Below, one piece after another: positions 1 through 12,134 of a stretch of 64,000 nt of DNA. How positions within the stretch are numbered: position 1 is the first letter of the stretch; every line of letters starts with the position of its first letter. The DNA is from Amyloporia xantha (lineage: Eukaryota; Basidiomycota; Agaricomycetes; Polyporales; Adustoporiaceae): contig JAYKKR010000014.1 in the NCBI GenBank assembly GCA_036971615.1, positions 62,001 through 126,000 on the forward strand, given 5' to 3'. The notes beneath the pieces are model-generated. The model had not been told where the DNA came from. It ran no database searches and saw nothing but the letters and a program-made list of their open reading frames with translations. A program made the position numbers and the translations under genes.

Positions 1-1699
1 CGATGGTCAGCACGGACCTGTGACAATGCATAGAACACATATGCGGCGACTAGACAATACGCCAGTGTCAGTCCATGACCTGACAATAGCGATGCGAAAA
101 CACTTACTGAATGGAGGAACGGTGGTCGAATACTTTAATAGCAACATAGAAATAAGGAACGTGAGGCCAGACAGTAACACTGAAGCATTCACATGAGCCC
201 AACAACGTCACCACCGGAAAACACTGCACTCACGGAACCAGATCCGCTGGCCGAACGCATCGATGTAGATCCCGAGGAAAGGGGTCAAGCACGCGGGAAG
301 CAACAGATAGAAGCTCGAGACCCATCCGCCAATAACGGCGCCCTTCTTCAGACGCTGCTGTGCGAATTGGCTACATGAAGCATATCACGACAACGATCAG
401 GGCAGAGAGAAGGACGATACGATCACGTGACGTACGTCGAGATGGACACGAACGCCTGCACGCCCGCGTTCTCGAAGACGGCGAACGCGACGACGATCCA
501 GAACGTGATCGGGAGGCGCTTCATCGCGCTCATGCTGAAGGCCGTACGGTTGATGTGCCCGACGTGCCGCTTGCCGCTCGTGTGGTCGGTGATGTTGTAG
601 TGAGAGCGGAGATATCGGTCGAGGATGACGACGGTGACGGCGCAGAGGAAAGAGAATAGTGCGATGGCGGCACTAATCCACAGAGCGTAGGCATACGAGC
701 CGAGGCGGGTTGTGATCACGTTTGCGGTTGCTTGGCCTGTGAATTGCGCAAGGTTGGCGACGCCCCTACGCGTCTCGTTATTAATGTGCAACAGTGCTCG
801 ACATGCCGACAATGACCCACCATATAGCGCCTATTGTAATTAAGAGAAAGGTGTAAGAAATCAACATCGGACAAGAACAGGCAGAACGAACCGATAGAAC
901 CTGCGAAACCCCTTCCGGGAGCGAAATATGTCGAGAAGATACGATGCTGTGCGTTGTCGAGCGATCCATCACCGATTGCTGCGACAACCTTGCCGAGGAT
1001 GAGGAGGGGGTAGCTGTTCAGCCCGTTGGTTGCTCCACCGGCTAGGATCATCGAGCCTGCAAGGTGGAAAGAGGCGAACACGACCGACATGGATGCACCG
1101 CCCCATTTGTCGATGCAGAAACCAAACCCAATGCATAGGAACGTGTTGATCTATACTGGAGCAGTCAGCACTGGGGAGTAGGGTAAGATAATGCACTCAC
1201 CAAACTGGTGATCGCGACCTATAGCATTGCCGACAGTAAGTATCGATGATGATAGTTCTACACGAGCCACGCACCAACGTAGCAAACTGGGAATTGTTGA
1301 TGTGCGTCTCTTTTATGACGGTCGTTTTGAGAGCACTGTATTATCATCAACGTCCGAGACAGTGAAGGAGGGACAGCTTCAATCACGAACACAATGAGAC
1401 CCTGCAAAGTTCTGGAACGTCAGAATATGTTGAATTGGACGAGGTATAGGGCGCACATTGGACCAGTGGTTACCAACTATGGCGTAGATCAGTTCCAAGA
1501 CTCGCATGAAGAGCCAAGACGATGACTTACATGTGCAGAGACATGTAAGCACGATCATAACAAGTTGCCAAGGAATAGGTAGCCGCCGCCGAGACGAGAT
1601 GCTAGAGTCCGAGAAGGAGATGTCGTCGGGGATTCCTTCATCCGCACTGAGCGACTTGTCCACAGAGTAGGATGACTTCTCCTCTACCGGTGATTTCAT
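1..1699 (-). CDS. MFS transporter, partial (3' end outside window)
   Basis: This is a multi-exon major facilitator superfamily transporter running leftward from an ATG at 1697-1699. The cytosolic N-terminus (MKSPVEEKSSYSVDK) leads into the first membrane segment (LPIPWQLVMIVLTCLC). Later exons give HINNSQFATL, INTFLCIGFGFCIDKWGG, NSYPLLILGKVVAAIGDGS, TANVITTRLGSYAYALWISA, LPITFWIVVAFAVF, GWVSSFYLLLPACLTPFLG and LLSGLTFLISMLLLKYS. This order matches the fungal MFS branch in which a short helix precedes a conserved N-N-(S/T)-Q motif. Internal exon borders near 780-920 and 1380-1520 are uncertain: no clean frame joins FAGSIG to GVANLAQFTG, so a disabling lesion there is possible. The substrate cannot be read from the sequence. 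The gene runs off the window. Confidence 0.7.
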
Positions 1700-4600
1700 G
1701 GCCTCAATATTGAAAGGAAAGGCAGGCTCAGCAGGAGGCAGAGTTTGAGCGGAGGGGGCAGACCACTAAAGAAAGGCAGAAAATGGGGTCATCTTATCAG
1801 ATACGCTGGCAGGGTGCCGATGGGATCTTCGGCATGAATTCATTTGACGTCGCTGCCGGGAGAAGTCGGGGCCGGGGCCTTAGTCCGAAAACTTATGGAA
1901 TAGCGCCGCATGATCGGGCTCCCCCCAAATCCCGTCATGGTAGCCTAGAAGATTGAGACACACGCCGTCTAGAAACCTCGTGCATGATGGCCACATACCT
2001 CTGGGTACTTCTCCTTGCGCAACGCGAAGAAAGGGTGCGTGCCTCAAGAAGGTACAGCAACACAACCATGGGCGGACGTCGCCAAAAGGACAGCCGCTGC
2101 CGCATCCGGAACTCCGGACCTCGGTCCCCGCCGTGCACGATCGGGCGTTCCAAAAATAGACGATCTGCATTGGCTAGCGTTATCAGATAATCAGCATCGT
2201 TATCTAATCATCCAAAGCGTCTCTTCCACTGCACCTTATGTTCGTACGCTATACATTCGAATTCGTACCCTTGACGTCCCAAAAGCCGTACGGCCGCGAA
2301 TGAGAACTGTAAATAGCGCACGGCATTCTTCAGTCGAATATCTCTGCAGAATGATGCTCAACCTTTCAAGCGAATAGAAGGGGGGCGAGTGCCGTTGCCT
2401 GAACACCTGTCTGATCATGTTCAGGTTGTGACAAGACACGAAGGATGGAACACACCAGATCGATCAGAGGAGACGCACAGTTACCGCAAAACATGACTCG
2501 TTGTGTTCGTTGGCGTCAGGTACGCGACCTCCACTCCGACTCCAACGACGAGTATTCGTCGGGGATAGGTTGGCTTCACAGTCTGGGCCTACTGATCCAG
2601 AACAAGTGCACCCCTCGGAGCGAGCGCTGAGTGGCAAAAGAGCGGAGCCGATTGAATACTTCCACAAGGAGGATAGTCCATGAAGCGCCGCGGTCAGAGG
2701 ACCGGTTCGCCCAAGTTGAGGGTAGCGTTACGTCTAAGGCATAGCGAATGTGGAGGCCAATCGGGTGTTGCGCATCACCAAAAACGTCTCACCGTGTGGG
2801 GTAAGCGGATACAGTAGCAATCGAAATCATCAATAGACGATTGAGATGCCCTCGTGTCGAAGAACTTTACGCGCTCCCGCAAATCAGGCTCTCGAGATTT
2901 CGAGACCTCCGCAGTATAGAACCCGTTACGTCGTAAATTCAAGAACCCTATTCTGCACAACAGAAAGCGGGATTACGGTGTTGGGCAAATAGTGATAGAA
3001 TCTCGAGCTATCCTGACCTTGGATGCATGGCGCTGCACGTACAAAAATACATCTAGTCTTGGCTCTTGGCAGTAATAACTATGGCCAGAGTGCTGAGGGC
3101 ACGAGACTAGTCCCTCTTGAGGCGGACTTTAGGCTGCAATAAAGCCTCCGCTGCCTGGATCATGGTGTTGATGCCGCAGGTACGCTCACGCGGGTGGTGC
3201 ACAGGTTAGATAGCCTTTAAAGGCGACCCAGCACACCGGCTTCTGCGCTTCGGTGGGGTACGTATCAAATGCCAAATGTGTCCGATCGGCCAACGAATAC
3301 GGATCTGCTGATATCTCAATGGGCTCCGCTAAGCATAGTTCAGTCAATATAGATAAGACGTAAAGACGTACAGGAACGCGCGGCGCAAGGAAGCTCGCCA
3401 TTGACTGAAGCTGCGTCCGCCAAGCAGATGCGAGCAACCGAGGTCGTGGGGAATGATCTACATCCAGAGCGACATCCGAGACGATTCCCTGCACAGTGGG
3501 GAAGCAGAGACCGTGCCGCACCGTGCCGCCCCGGGGCGTGATGCTGCGTTCTCAAGGTGTCATCGTACGCGACTTCGAACCTCAAGTGCGGACAGGATCC
3601 TGCGATTCTGCGACTGCGCGAGCAGGACCCTCGTTGAATTGGACGCTCAATAACGAAATGGATCATGCACCCTGACATATATAAGCGACGGCTCTGCTAG
3701 GACCATGGAGGAGTCGACGACATGGCCGCACCCCTGTGTCCTGTGCCCGTGCTCCAGGCTGCAATGCGATTGGAAATATGTGTCAGGGTAAGAATGTTCT
3801 GCTGAGGAACCGGTGTTGGGGCCTACCCCTGCAACGATAGCCACTGATACATCATTCCTCGGCCAAAGTACAGCACCTGGCGCCAGCGTTCGAAGCAGAC
3901 ATAAGGCACCCCTCGCGATTGGACGTTTTGCGAACAGCGCTTGTGGCGGATCTTTCTGACGTCGAATCCCAGGAAGTTCCACAGCCTCGGGGAGGCGTCT
4001 GTGTATGCAGGTTATCTCCGCATAGGCATGGTATTGTCGGGACAACAACACACCGCGGGGCAGACCTAGGTACGCCTCGCCATTGTGATAGACTACTGGA
4101 AAGTATATCAGAAACAGCAGAAGGCCATGCAGGCGTCCGGAAATCCGCGTACCTTGCAATTTTAAAGAGTGCGCAGCCCGGCGGCGACTTTTGTAGTCAA
4201 CAACAATTCACTTCTCTGAAGGTATACATTGAGCCAGGATGGTTGACCGTAGCTGCCATTCTTGTCACTTGGGCGTTCTTCTTGATATTGCTACCGTGAA
4301 CGGCACGCATAAATCTATGCCGTACGAGAGCAGGCGTGCATGCGTAAATTTATGTGGGACTTGATCATCCTAGGGAGGACCCTGACCAGGTGGCAACTCA
4401 ACGCATGTTCGAAGAGTAAGACCGTGCATGAATGCAGCACTGGACGTTGCTCGGACCGAAATAAGGCGCACGGACGTACCCGTTGACTATTATCAGAAGC
4501 AGACATCCCTTCCGGCAGCCATAAATATCGCCTGTAGCTTCCTGGAAAACGTTTTTGCCCTCGTCAATCACACCTAGCTCTACACTGACATGCCCCCAGG

Positions 4601-5899
4601 CAACATTCGGCATGGGGTTAACTAATGGTAACATAAAGGTGGTAACAAATTGACCCGGGACAGGGCTAAATAGCGAACTCACAGAGAAAATCAGATGCAG
4701 GGGTATTGCCATTGCATTGTGTTTCTTTAGGTGTCGCTCATACAGACTGTGAAGGTTTTGCGGCAATGCAAAGACTGAATAGCGGAATCATTTTCGGCAT
4801 GTCTGGTAGACATTGCTCGTGCAGTACACGATCAGACCGACGATCAGTAGGATACGGTACTAAGATAGATCTTTCGAAAGACCGGTTGAGTTTAACTCCA
4901 GTGCTAAATTGAGTTGGAAGACAGTATGAGAAGCATGATAACGGGAGTGCAGCGTAAGGCACCTTCGAAAGCCTTTGAGTGGAAGACTTCGTCCACAGCA
5001 CACGCTCCTAATGCTCCAGACCGTGAGTTTGTCTACGATGCGGGTATGATCGGTCAACTAACTTTGGGATAGCTGGGAGTTGGAACTGCTGACATCTTCC
5101 CTGGCGGATGCAGTGGGCTTATCAGAAGATTGTCTGCTACGTAATGCAGCTCTAACACTGCACCGCGTCGGCGCCTTGACTCCGGCGAGCCGCATCGAGG
5201 CTCGAGCTGTCAGACATGGTATCCCGCAATGGAGTCGGCTAACTTAGTCCAAAAGAATAGGTTACTCACTGCGAAGCACCAAAGTTCCCAAAGTAGGCTT
5301 GACATCGTCAAATGCTGTGAAACTTGTCACAGATGACAGATACACCACTGCTATGACCAGCTTGCAGCCATGTTTTTAGATCGACTATGATTGGCTCCAA
5401 GGCGGTAAGAAGACAGCGGCATATACGTAGTGCACCATGGAATGCTTAGCCTCCTAGTCGCTGTAAGTGGCCGAACATCCAGCAACGTGAAAGAAAGGAT
5501 ATGCAAGCGTAAGAGACATTGACGTGCAACTTCATCATGTCATTGCTCATCCACCTCGATATGCAGAAGATAAAGGCGCAGCAATTGACGATTAGCACCG
5601 ATCGCAAGAGTATAGAGGCGAAATGTTTCCATAAAGTGACATCCTGATTCAATTTGCGTTATATTCAAGATGAGAATGTTTGAAGGTAAAGCAACTGGGA
5701 ACAAGCCGTGCGTGGGAGAGATAACCCAGGTGTCAGTCTCCCGAAGTCTGCAGTACGATGGAAGGAAGGAAGGGCTTATCAGGGGTAACACATTGTGACA
5801 CTAATCACGAGTGCGTGACGCGTCGCGTTCAAGAAGGCGACGCGTGATGAAGGATTGTGGTTGATATAACCACGACGACCCATCTGTCCGCTACTTTCA
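1700..5899. other. Gene-poor, decayed stretch
   Basis: No reading frame here has coherent exon structure or a recognisable domain. Hydrophobic stretches occur on the minus strand near 3900-4160, 4500-4760, 4790-4860 and 5560-5780 (for example RILLIVGLIVYCTSNVYQ), all broken by stops and frame changes. They could be remains of a membrane protein gene, but no family can be assigned safely. Nothing else was seen. Confidence 0.4.
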
Positions 5900-6710
5900 A
5901 TGTCGTTCGTGAGTATGATCATATGAGTCGCAATATCAATATTTGAGGATCTGATGGATTCGTTTCTTGCAGCCATCTCCCGTGCGTCCCTCTGGCGAGC
6001 CACAGGCTCAAGGATCTGGTTCTCGCCAGTCCCGCCAGCGCCCGCAGACATTCTGTAAAGCAGACGAGTATATGGTCAACTTAGTTCCTAACTATAAACC
6101 CATGTCCGAGGCTGAACTCCAACGAATCATGAGGGAAGTGTATGGGGCCACCGACGAGACGATGCAGACGTTTATCGGTCACTTCAACGATCGCGTAGAG
6201 GAAGTAATGCGCGGTCCAGGTATTCGTGTGATGGGCGTGAGTCATTCATTTGTTACCTGCATCCTTAACGATTCCTCTGAACGCACTTTCTAGTGGAAGC
6301 CGCAACCTGGCGACAGGAACTTTTACACTGTTCGCATCCCTAATTCGGATTATGCAATACGCATGTGGGACGGTGGTATGGAGGCCTACAATCAATTTTG
6401 CCTCGACTTTTATGACACCCACCGCCATGCACCCGTCAATCTCCCGCGAGGCTTCTCACTTTGGCCGGCATCAGTCAACATGCCGGGTGCATTCATGATG
6501 GCGGGTCCGCTCCCTTCATTGGAGATGGGTTTCGGATACAACCCCGCGACGATTCCTGAGGGCGAGGAGAAGTGGACTGTGCCAGAGGGTGCATACATCA
6601 CCATTAGGCGGGAAGGTCGTCCTAGAGACGACTTCACGTTTGCCGTACCCCGCAGGCAGTCTCCGAATCCCATTGTGATTGCTCAACCTGAGTATGGCGT
6701 CGCCCTATAG
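5900..6710 (+). CDS. Hypothetical protein, 229 aa, three exons
   Basis: The gene starts with a three-codon exon (ATG at 5900, MSF). A GTGAGT intron follows (5909-5972), then exon 2 (5973-6236), a second GTGAGT intron (6237-6293) and exon 3 (6294-6710, stop TAG). All junctions keep frame. Exon 2 begins with a Pro/Ser/Gln-rich tail and continues with a helical stretch (PMSEAELQRIMREVYGATDE). Exon 3 contains WKPQPGDRNFYTVRIP, repeated aromatic residues and a glycine/proline-rich segment, and ends in VIAQPEYGVAL. No signal peptide, membrane segment or known domain is visible. I do not recognise the family. The clean splice sites and coding-like composition argue that the gene is real. Confidence 0.7.
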
Positions 6711-7591
6711 AACGGGCAAGCTCTCACTGTGGCTTAGTGTTCGTCAGCTTCTGTGGGATGCTTCCATATCTGTACATACTGTTTCCCTTCCTGTTGAACA
6801 TGCGTTATGGATTGTATCGGATTATCGGATACCCGTGTCTCGTCGCTGAACGTTGAATGCTCACGGCGCATGAGAAAGGCCATGACTGTTAAGCTTCCTA
6901 TCACTATGGTACGGCCCGAGCACTACCGACCATTGTAGGCTTCGTAGCGGTGGCAAGCGCCAATCCCCGACTCCAACGTTAAAGTGTATATGCTTCTTGC
7001 AGCCTGACACACATAACTACAGAGAATAAGTACATAACGCTAAAAGTCAGCATAGAGAGCACAAGGTACGGTACATCTTCGAGATGACAGCACTCCGTGT
7101 AACATATATTTAGATTTTTGGAGAAAAAACGGAGCCGCCTAGACTTCGCTAACACCCAAGCACAACAAGCAATCGCAGATCACACTTGTGTACTTAGTTG
7201 CTTGCCCTATTCTGCATGGAGGATTTTATGCTTGAGAAAAATCAATCGGATAATGATTACTGGCCAGAGCGGAGGATAAGTCACGTTTGCTTTCCCACAG
7301 GACAAGGCATGCCTGGGTGGACAATGCCCTCCTCCGCTCTGTGGGAGTCGGGCAGCGGAATTATACCCGGGACAGTAGAGAAGCGACTTGTTCAGCATAC
7401 TGAGACTCACCGCACCCGGCGCACCGTCAGCGAAAATGTGCGAGGACAGGCGGCCACGGTCCGCCTGAGCAGATCACGCGCACATAAGTACGGCACGGCG
7501 ATGTTGAGCAACCCATGGTTCGCGGCGAGAAAATGGAACAGAAGGGGTTCCGGAATTGCAGACGCAACCCATGACACCGTGCTTCGCACGC
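6711..7591. other. Intergenic, no gene seen
   Basis: This region lies between the unknown gene and the first esterase gene. Open frames exist near 7200-7590 but have no splice structure or domain. They overlap the esterase promoter, so I treat the stretch as intergenic. Confidence 0.5.
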
Positions 7592-7599
7592 ATATAAAA
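7592..7599 (+). promoter_or_regulatory. TATA box of first CE16 esterase gene
   Basis: The sequence catataaaag lies about 40 bp upstream of the esterase ATG at 7634. The tandem paralogue has a matching box about 50 bp before its ATG, which supports the assignment. Confidence 0.6.
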
Positions 7600-7633
7600 G
7601 CTCGTCCACTGTCAGCTCACGCGTCGATGCACC

Positions 7634-8829
7634 ATGGCTGTCCTCGATCTCCTCACGACGCTTGTTGTCTTCCTCGCTTCTGCGGGACTGGGCAAGACCG
7701 AGGGACCTTACCCAGGTCAGATCAAGAATCTCGTGACGTTCGGGGACTCTTACAGCGACGTAGTGAGTATCCGTGTGGAATTCATGACTTTGACATAGCT
7801 CACCATCCCTTCGACGTAGTATGTTCCTGGGGACAATGCCACAGCATGGCCAGTCTACGCAGCTATGTATGGCAATTTCACGCTTTACCCCTTCGCTCGG
7901 TCCGGCGCGACATGCTCGAATTACCTCACCTATAAACCCTACCCACCTGTTTTCGAGAGCCAACTCCCACTGTACTTCACTGAGAAGTATAATGGCTCGT
8001 TAGAGCTTAACCCCAACGACACGATGTACACCCTCTGGATTGGCACGAATGACGTTGGCGTCAATGCGCTCCTCACCGGAAGCCAGACGCCAGGTGTGAC
8101 ACTTGTGAACACGATAACTTGTGCGGTAGACTGGGTCAGGGTTCTCTATACGAGCGGGGCTAGGAACTTCATATTTCAGAACGTACGTGTCTACTCACCT
8201 GGGGTACGGGAGCTGAACATGAACTTGGATCTTCGCGCAGATGCTACCCTTGGAAGACACCATACTCTATTCGGCGGATTCATATCCCAATCGATACTGG
8301 ACCGCCGAACGAAATTCGACTGAATGGAATGTCTTCATGGCAGAACTCACCAATTCGGGAAACGGGCTATCTTCCCTTATGCTGCAAGCCCTAGCACCAA
8401 CTCTTGAGGGCGCGCATCTCGGTACGCACGTGTCGCTGACACAGGTACATGCATGATGCTGATCCATTGCGCAGGCCTGTTTGATTCGTACGGCCTGATA
8501 TCAGACATAAGAAGTCACCCGCAAAATTACTTGAATGGCACCGCACCTTTGAATGTGACAGGCTGTATCAACTCTTGCATTTACCAACTGAACGAGAGCG
8601 CCGCCGGCCCTGCCGACTGCACAGTCGCGGAGGGGACTGCTCGCGACAGTTTCTTATGGCAAGTACTATCATCCACTGGAACGCGTCGTCCTTCGTCCTG
8701 ACAAGTTCATGGTAATGGCATAGGTACGACGAACTCCATCCCTCGGAACAGACAGACAGGATCATTGCCAGAGAGATTTCTGCAGCAATAGTGCGCAACT
8801 CTAGTGACTGGATTACGTGGTTCAGTTGA
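7634..8829 (+). CDS. CE16-type secreted acetylesterase (GDSL/SGNH hydrolase), copy 1
   Basis: The protein is an intact 320-residue secreted esterase of carbohydrate esterase family 16, whose members remove acetyl groups from plant cell-wall oligosaccharides outside the cell. It has five exons: 7634-7762, 7820-8182, 8241-8421, 8475-8658 and 8724-8829. A hydrophobic signal peptide (MAVLDLLTTLVVFLASAGLG) is followed by the SGNH block I serine motif (VTFGDSYSDV), the later WIGTNDVG block and the terminal catalytic D-x-x-H (YDELHPSEQ). Several N-glycosylation sequons (NAT, NFT, NGS, NST, NGT, NVT, NES) fit an exported protein. The fourth intron starts with GC instead of GT (gcaagt), while the paralogue downstream has GT at the same place. 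The gene forms a tandem pair with the transposon-interrupted copy at 9347. Confidence 0.92.
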
Positions 8830-9294
8830 AAGGGGTCGAGACCAAGGTTATAGAGCCGGAATTTCGTAAGACGTCGGTGATGGGAACATAGTGCGATGCT
8901 CTGTGACTTCTGCATGGACTATACACAACGGGACGTGCATACGATCAATTGGGGAAATTGTTGATGTAACAGAAATGGACACGCACCTACGGAGGAAAGT
9001 AGGACAGTGGGAACCCGATCGCAATGTTATGAATAGATTTTTGCATGAGTCGAAACGGCTTGAAGCTCGATTGCAGGACTGGATATGGATAGTTCAACGC
9101 TCTGTAAGTTTTCTAGGGAATTGCTTGGCGAAGGAGAAGGATTCAAATCAAGCGCATTTGATGCCTCATTGAAGAATAGCGAAGGGCCATTCGATCCTTC
9201 CTTTGAACATCTCGTGGGTCATACCAAGCAAAAATCCACGGAAGTGCTCCCGAATTGTGAGAAGGAAGTCAAGGATGGCCATCCGCTCCGTGAG
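8830..9294. other. Spacer between tandem esterase genes
   Basis: This is the 3' region of copy 1 and the upstream region of copy 2. No gene is supported in it. Confidence 0.5.
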
Positions 9295-9302
9295 CATATA
9301 AA
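9295..9302 (+). promoter_or_regulatory. TATA box of second CE16 gene
   Basis: The motif catataaagg lies about 50 bp upstream of the ATG at 9347 and is placed much as in copy 1. Confidence 0.55.
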
Positions 9303-9424
9303 GGTGCACGCTGATCCTCAGCAGAGACCAGAAACAGCGGCTGATAATGGTTCCCATTACGGTCCTCGCCACGCTCGTCCTCGTTCTTGTGTCCTCGGGC
9401 CGCACCTCGACCTCACGTGCACCC

Positions 9425-9474
9425 AGGCTAATTAGCCCGGCATACCCCCCCGGGATTGCCGGGCTAGCTAGCCT
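9425..9474. repeat. Hairpin within left terminal repeat
   Basis: An 18-base arm at 9425-9442 pairs with 9457-9474 with one mismatch, around a 14-base C-rich/GGG loop. It lies 22 bases inside the element end. Confidence 0.75.
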
Positions 9475-10887
9475 CGAAAGTCAAATACCCTGTAGTTGCC
9501 AATAAAGCGGGCAGTAAAGGCGGGCTTGCCTAATACAATAAGTCCCCTTATCTCCCTAGATATCGTCGGCATCGCTGATCACGATGAGTACACCGTGCGT
9601 CCAGCGCCAGATCACCGAACGCATCGGGATCTCCCGCGTGACGCGGCGCGCCTGCGCACCCAATGCGTCGGCGCCGCCGCAAACGATGAGCACGAGAATT
9701 GGCTCTAGCTTCGTCAATATATTGTGTATTTAGTTCAAAATTTCACTGATAGTAATAGGATTGTTTTGAGTTATATATGCCATGTATAAATGAATACTTT
9801 GAGGTTCAAATGGAAGGAATAGAATGTAATTTATTTTGCAATGGGGCTGAAGCTGTTGTGCTCACTGTGAACTGAGCTTTAATTGATTGACTATCTCCTA
9901 TGCCTTATTGAGTGTATTTGAAGTATATTTGTGGACATACTTGTTTCTACATAGTCCCCATACAAAGGTATTTTAACAAAATCTAATGTATGCCACAGTG
10001 TATGTAACACACATATTTCAATACATAGAGGAGATTGAGCAAAGAAGTTCTAGCACAAATAATTCTATGTATACTATGTATTTATCTACCAAGTTGTATA
10101 GAGAGCAGTGCATGATTGCTTATGCAGTGCGCAAAATGGACCCGAAGGTTACAGTGGCGCGCATATTTGCACTCAACTCGATCACTAGGCAAGCGCGCAT
10201 CCTGATTGGCTGGACGGCGGTTCGCCGAACGAGGTGCTGTTGCTTTCGGTGTCTTCTATCCCCTGTCGTCTTACAGTACCACAAACAAATATTACCTATA
10301 TAAAGCATTAATCCCTTTGCATATCAATATCTGAGGCACCAGAAGGTACATGAAATATAGAAAGTGTGAAATAGCAATATTTGACTGAATGTACCCAAAC
10401 TAATCAAGTTTCACAAATAGACAGGTGCCAAATAGCATTAAGCAGAGCACTATAGTACATGAAATGTGGTGCTTTATGAGCTCATTGATAATACTGCCAG
10501 CCAGGGAGGGTGATAATTGTCTATTTGAGAGAAATCAAAATCCTTCCATTTGAGCATCAAAGTATTCATTCATACATTACATATATAATCCAAAACAATC
10601 CTATTACTATCAGTGAAATTTCGAACTAAATACACAATATATTGACGGAGTGAGAGCCAATTCTCGTGCTCATCGGCGGCGGCGGCGGCGGCGGCGCATT
10701 GGGCGCGCAGGCGCGCCGCGTCACGCGGGAGATCCCGATGCGTTCGGTGATCTGGCGCTGGACGCACGGTGTACTCATCGTGATCAGCGATGCCGACGAT
10801 ATCTAGGGAGATAAGGGGACTTATTGTATTAGGCAAGCCCGCCTTTACTGCCCGCTTTATTGGCAACTACAGGGTATTTGACTTTCG

Positions 10888-10937
10888 AGGCTAGCTAGCC
10901 CGGCAATCCCGGGGGGGTATGCCGGGCTAATTAGCCT
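10888..10937. repeat. Hairpin within right terminal repeat
   Basis: This is the mirror image of the left-end hairpin: arms 10888-10905 and 10920-10937 with a G-rich loop. The same terminal repeat also carries an expanded GGC run at about 10675-10696 that the left repeat lacks. Confidence 0.75.
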
Positions 10938-12134
10938 GGGTGCACGTGAGGTCGAGGTGTCGGGCCGGGCCGAGGGCCCCTACCCTGGCCAGATCAAGAA
11001 TCTTGCGACGTTCGGTGATTCCTACACAGATGTCGTTAGTCACATTTCAGTCCAGCTTACATAAAAGTTTACTCACCGGGTTTGCCGCGGATGCTGGTGG
11101 TTTCGTAGGGCGACCCGGGAGACAATGGCACGGCGTGGCCAGTTTACGCAGCTATGTACGGTGGCTTCACACTCTATCCGTATGCAAAGTCGGGTGCAAC
11201 GTGCTCAAATTACCTGACTCCTCGACTGTTCCCATCGGTCTTCGAGAATGAACTTCCTTTGTATTACACTGAGATGGAGAATGGCTCGTTGACTTTGGAT
11301 CCTACGGACACAATGTACACACTCTGGATTGGCACAAATGATGTCGGGGTTGGGGAGCTCATTACGGGCCAGCAGACCACAGGAGTAACGCTTGTAGACA
11401 CCATTACTTGTGCGGTGGAATGGGTCAAGGTCCTGTACACCAGCGGAGCGAGGAATTTCCTGTTCCAGAATGTAAGATATGGCATGCTAACACGAAGATA
11501 CGTAGGAACTGAATACCTCTTGACTCGCTCTGCAGATGCTACCCTTGCAAGACACTATTCTGTACTCGGCCAACTCGTACCCCAACCGGTATTGGACGGA
11601 GGAACGAAATACAACGGAATGGAATGTGTACATGACAGAACTCACCAACACAGGAAACGCACTATCCGCAGCGATGCTACAGGCTCTCGCACCGACCCTG
11701 AGTGGCGCGCATCTCGGTGCGTTATGTTCTGCCGACCTGCATGGAATAAAATATAATCAACTTTCAAAGGCATATTTGACTCGTATGGGTTGATCTCGGA
11801 CATACGCAGCTTTCCACAGAACTACTTGAACGGTACGGCGCCGTTGAACACTACGGGCTGTATCAGGTCGTGTATCCTGCAAGTCAACGAGAGCACCGGT
11901 GACACTGGAGACTGTACCATTGCAGAGGGCTCTGCACGAGACAGCTTTTTATGGTCCGTGTTGAACGGCGGTGTAAGACTGCAAATGGAACTAGGGCACT
12001 GACGCAACCCGGGCCTTGTATGACACAGGTACGATGAACTACATCCTTCAGAACAGACTGATCGGGTGATCGCAAGAGAGATCGCAGCCGCTATTGTGAG
12101 GAACTCTACTCAGTGGACGACGTGGCTCAGCTAG

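Larger units (their letters stand above)
9403..10959. mobile_element. hAT-like non-autonomous foldback element, 1557 bp
   Basis: The element is bounded by inverted ends starting CACCTCGACC and ending GGTCGAGGTG. Perfect 8-bp target duplications TCGGGCCG lie at 9395-9402 and 10960-10967. An 8-bp duplication and CA...TG ends fit the hAT superfamily. The inverted repeats are long, about 415 bp each (9403 to about 9820, and about 10540 to 10959), and nearly identical. The roughly 720-bp core is AT-rich and carries no transposase. The repeats themselves contain short mirrored open frames with no recognisable product. It is probably mobilised in trans by an autonomous hAT element elsewhere. Confidence 0.88.
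9347..12134 (+). pseudogene. CE16 acetylesterase copy 2, interrupted in exon 1 by a foldback transposon
   Basis: This is a tandem paralogue of the gene at 7634. Exon 1 starts at 9347 (MVPITVLATLVLVLVSSG) and is cut after 9402 by a 1557-bp element. Coding resumes at 10968 and exon 1 ends at 11034. The remaining exons are 11109-11471, 11536-11716, 11770-11953 and 12029-12134. Exons 2-5 have exactly the lengths of copy 1 (363, 181, 184 and 106 nt) and contain no stop. FGDSYTD, WIGTNDVG and YDELHPSEQ are all kept. If the element and one 8-bp duplicate are removed, exon 1 joins in frame (41 codons). The allele is therefore damaged by the insertion alone, and the event looks recent. As it stands the signal peptide cannot be made in frame with the enzyme. 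Confidence 0.9.

Noticed and set aside
3647..5780. Possible wax-synthase-like (MBOAT) or transporter relic on the minus strand
   Set aside because: Similarity is limited to scattered hydrophobic segments in several frames and the spacing does not fit one gene.
9496..9708. Open frame in the left terminal repeat of the foldback element, repeated in the right one (10570-10866)
   Set aside because: The two frames mirror each other only because the repeats are inverted copies. There is no domain, start context or transcript support.
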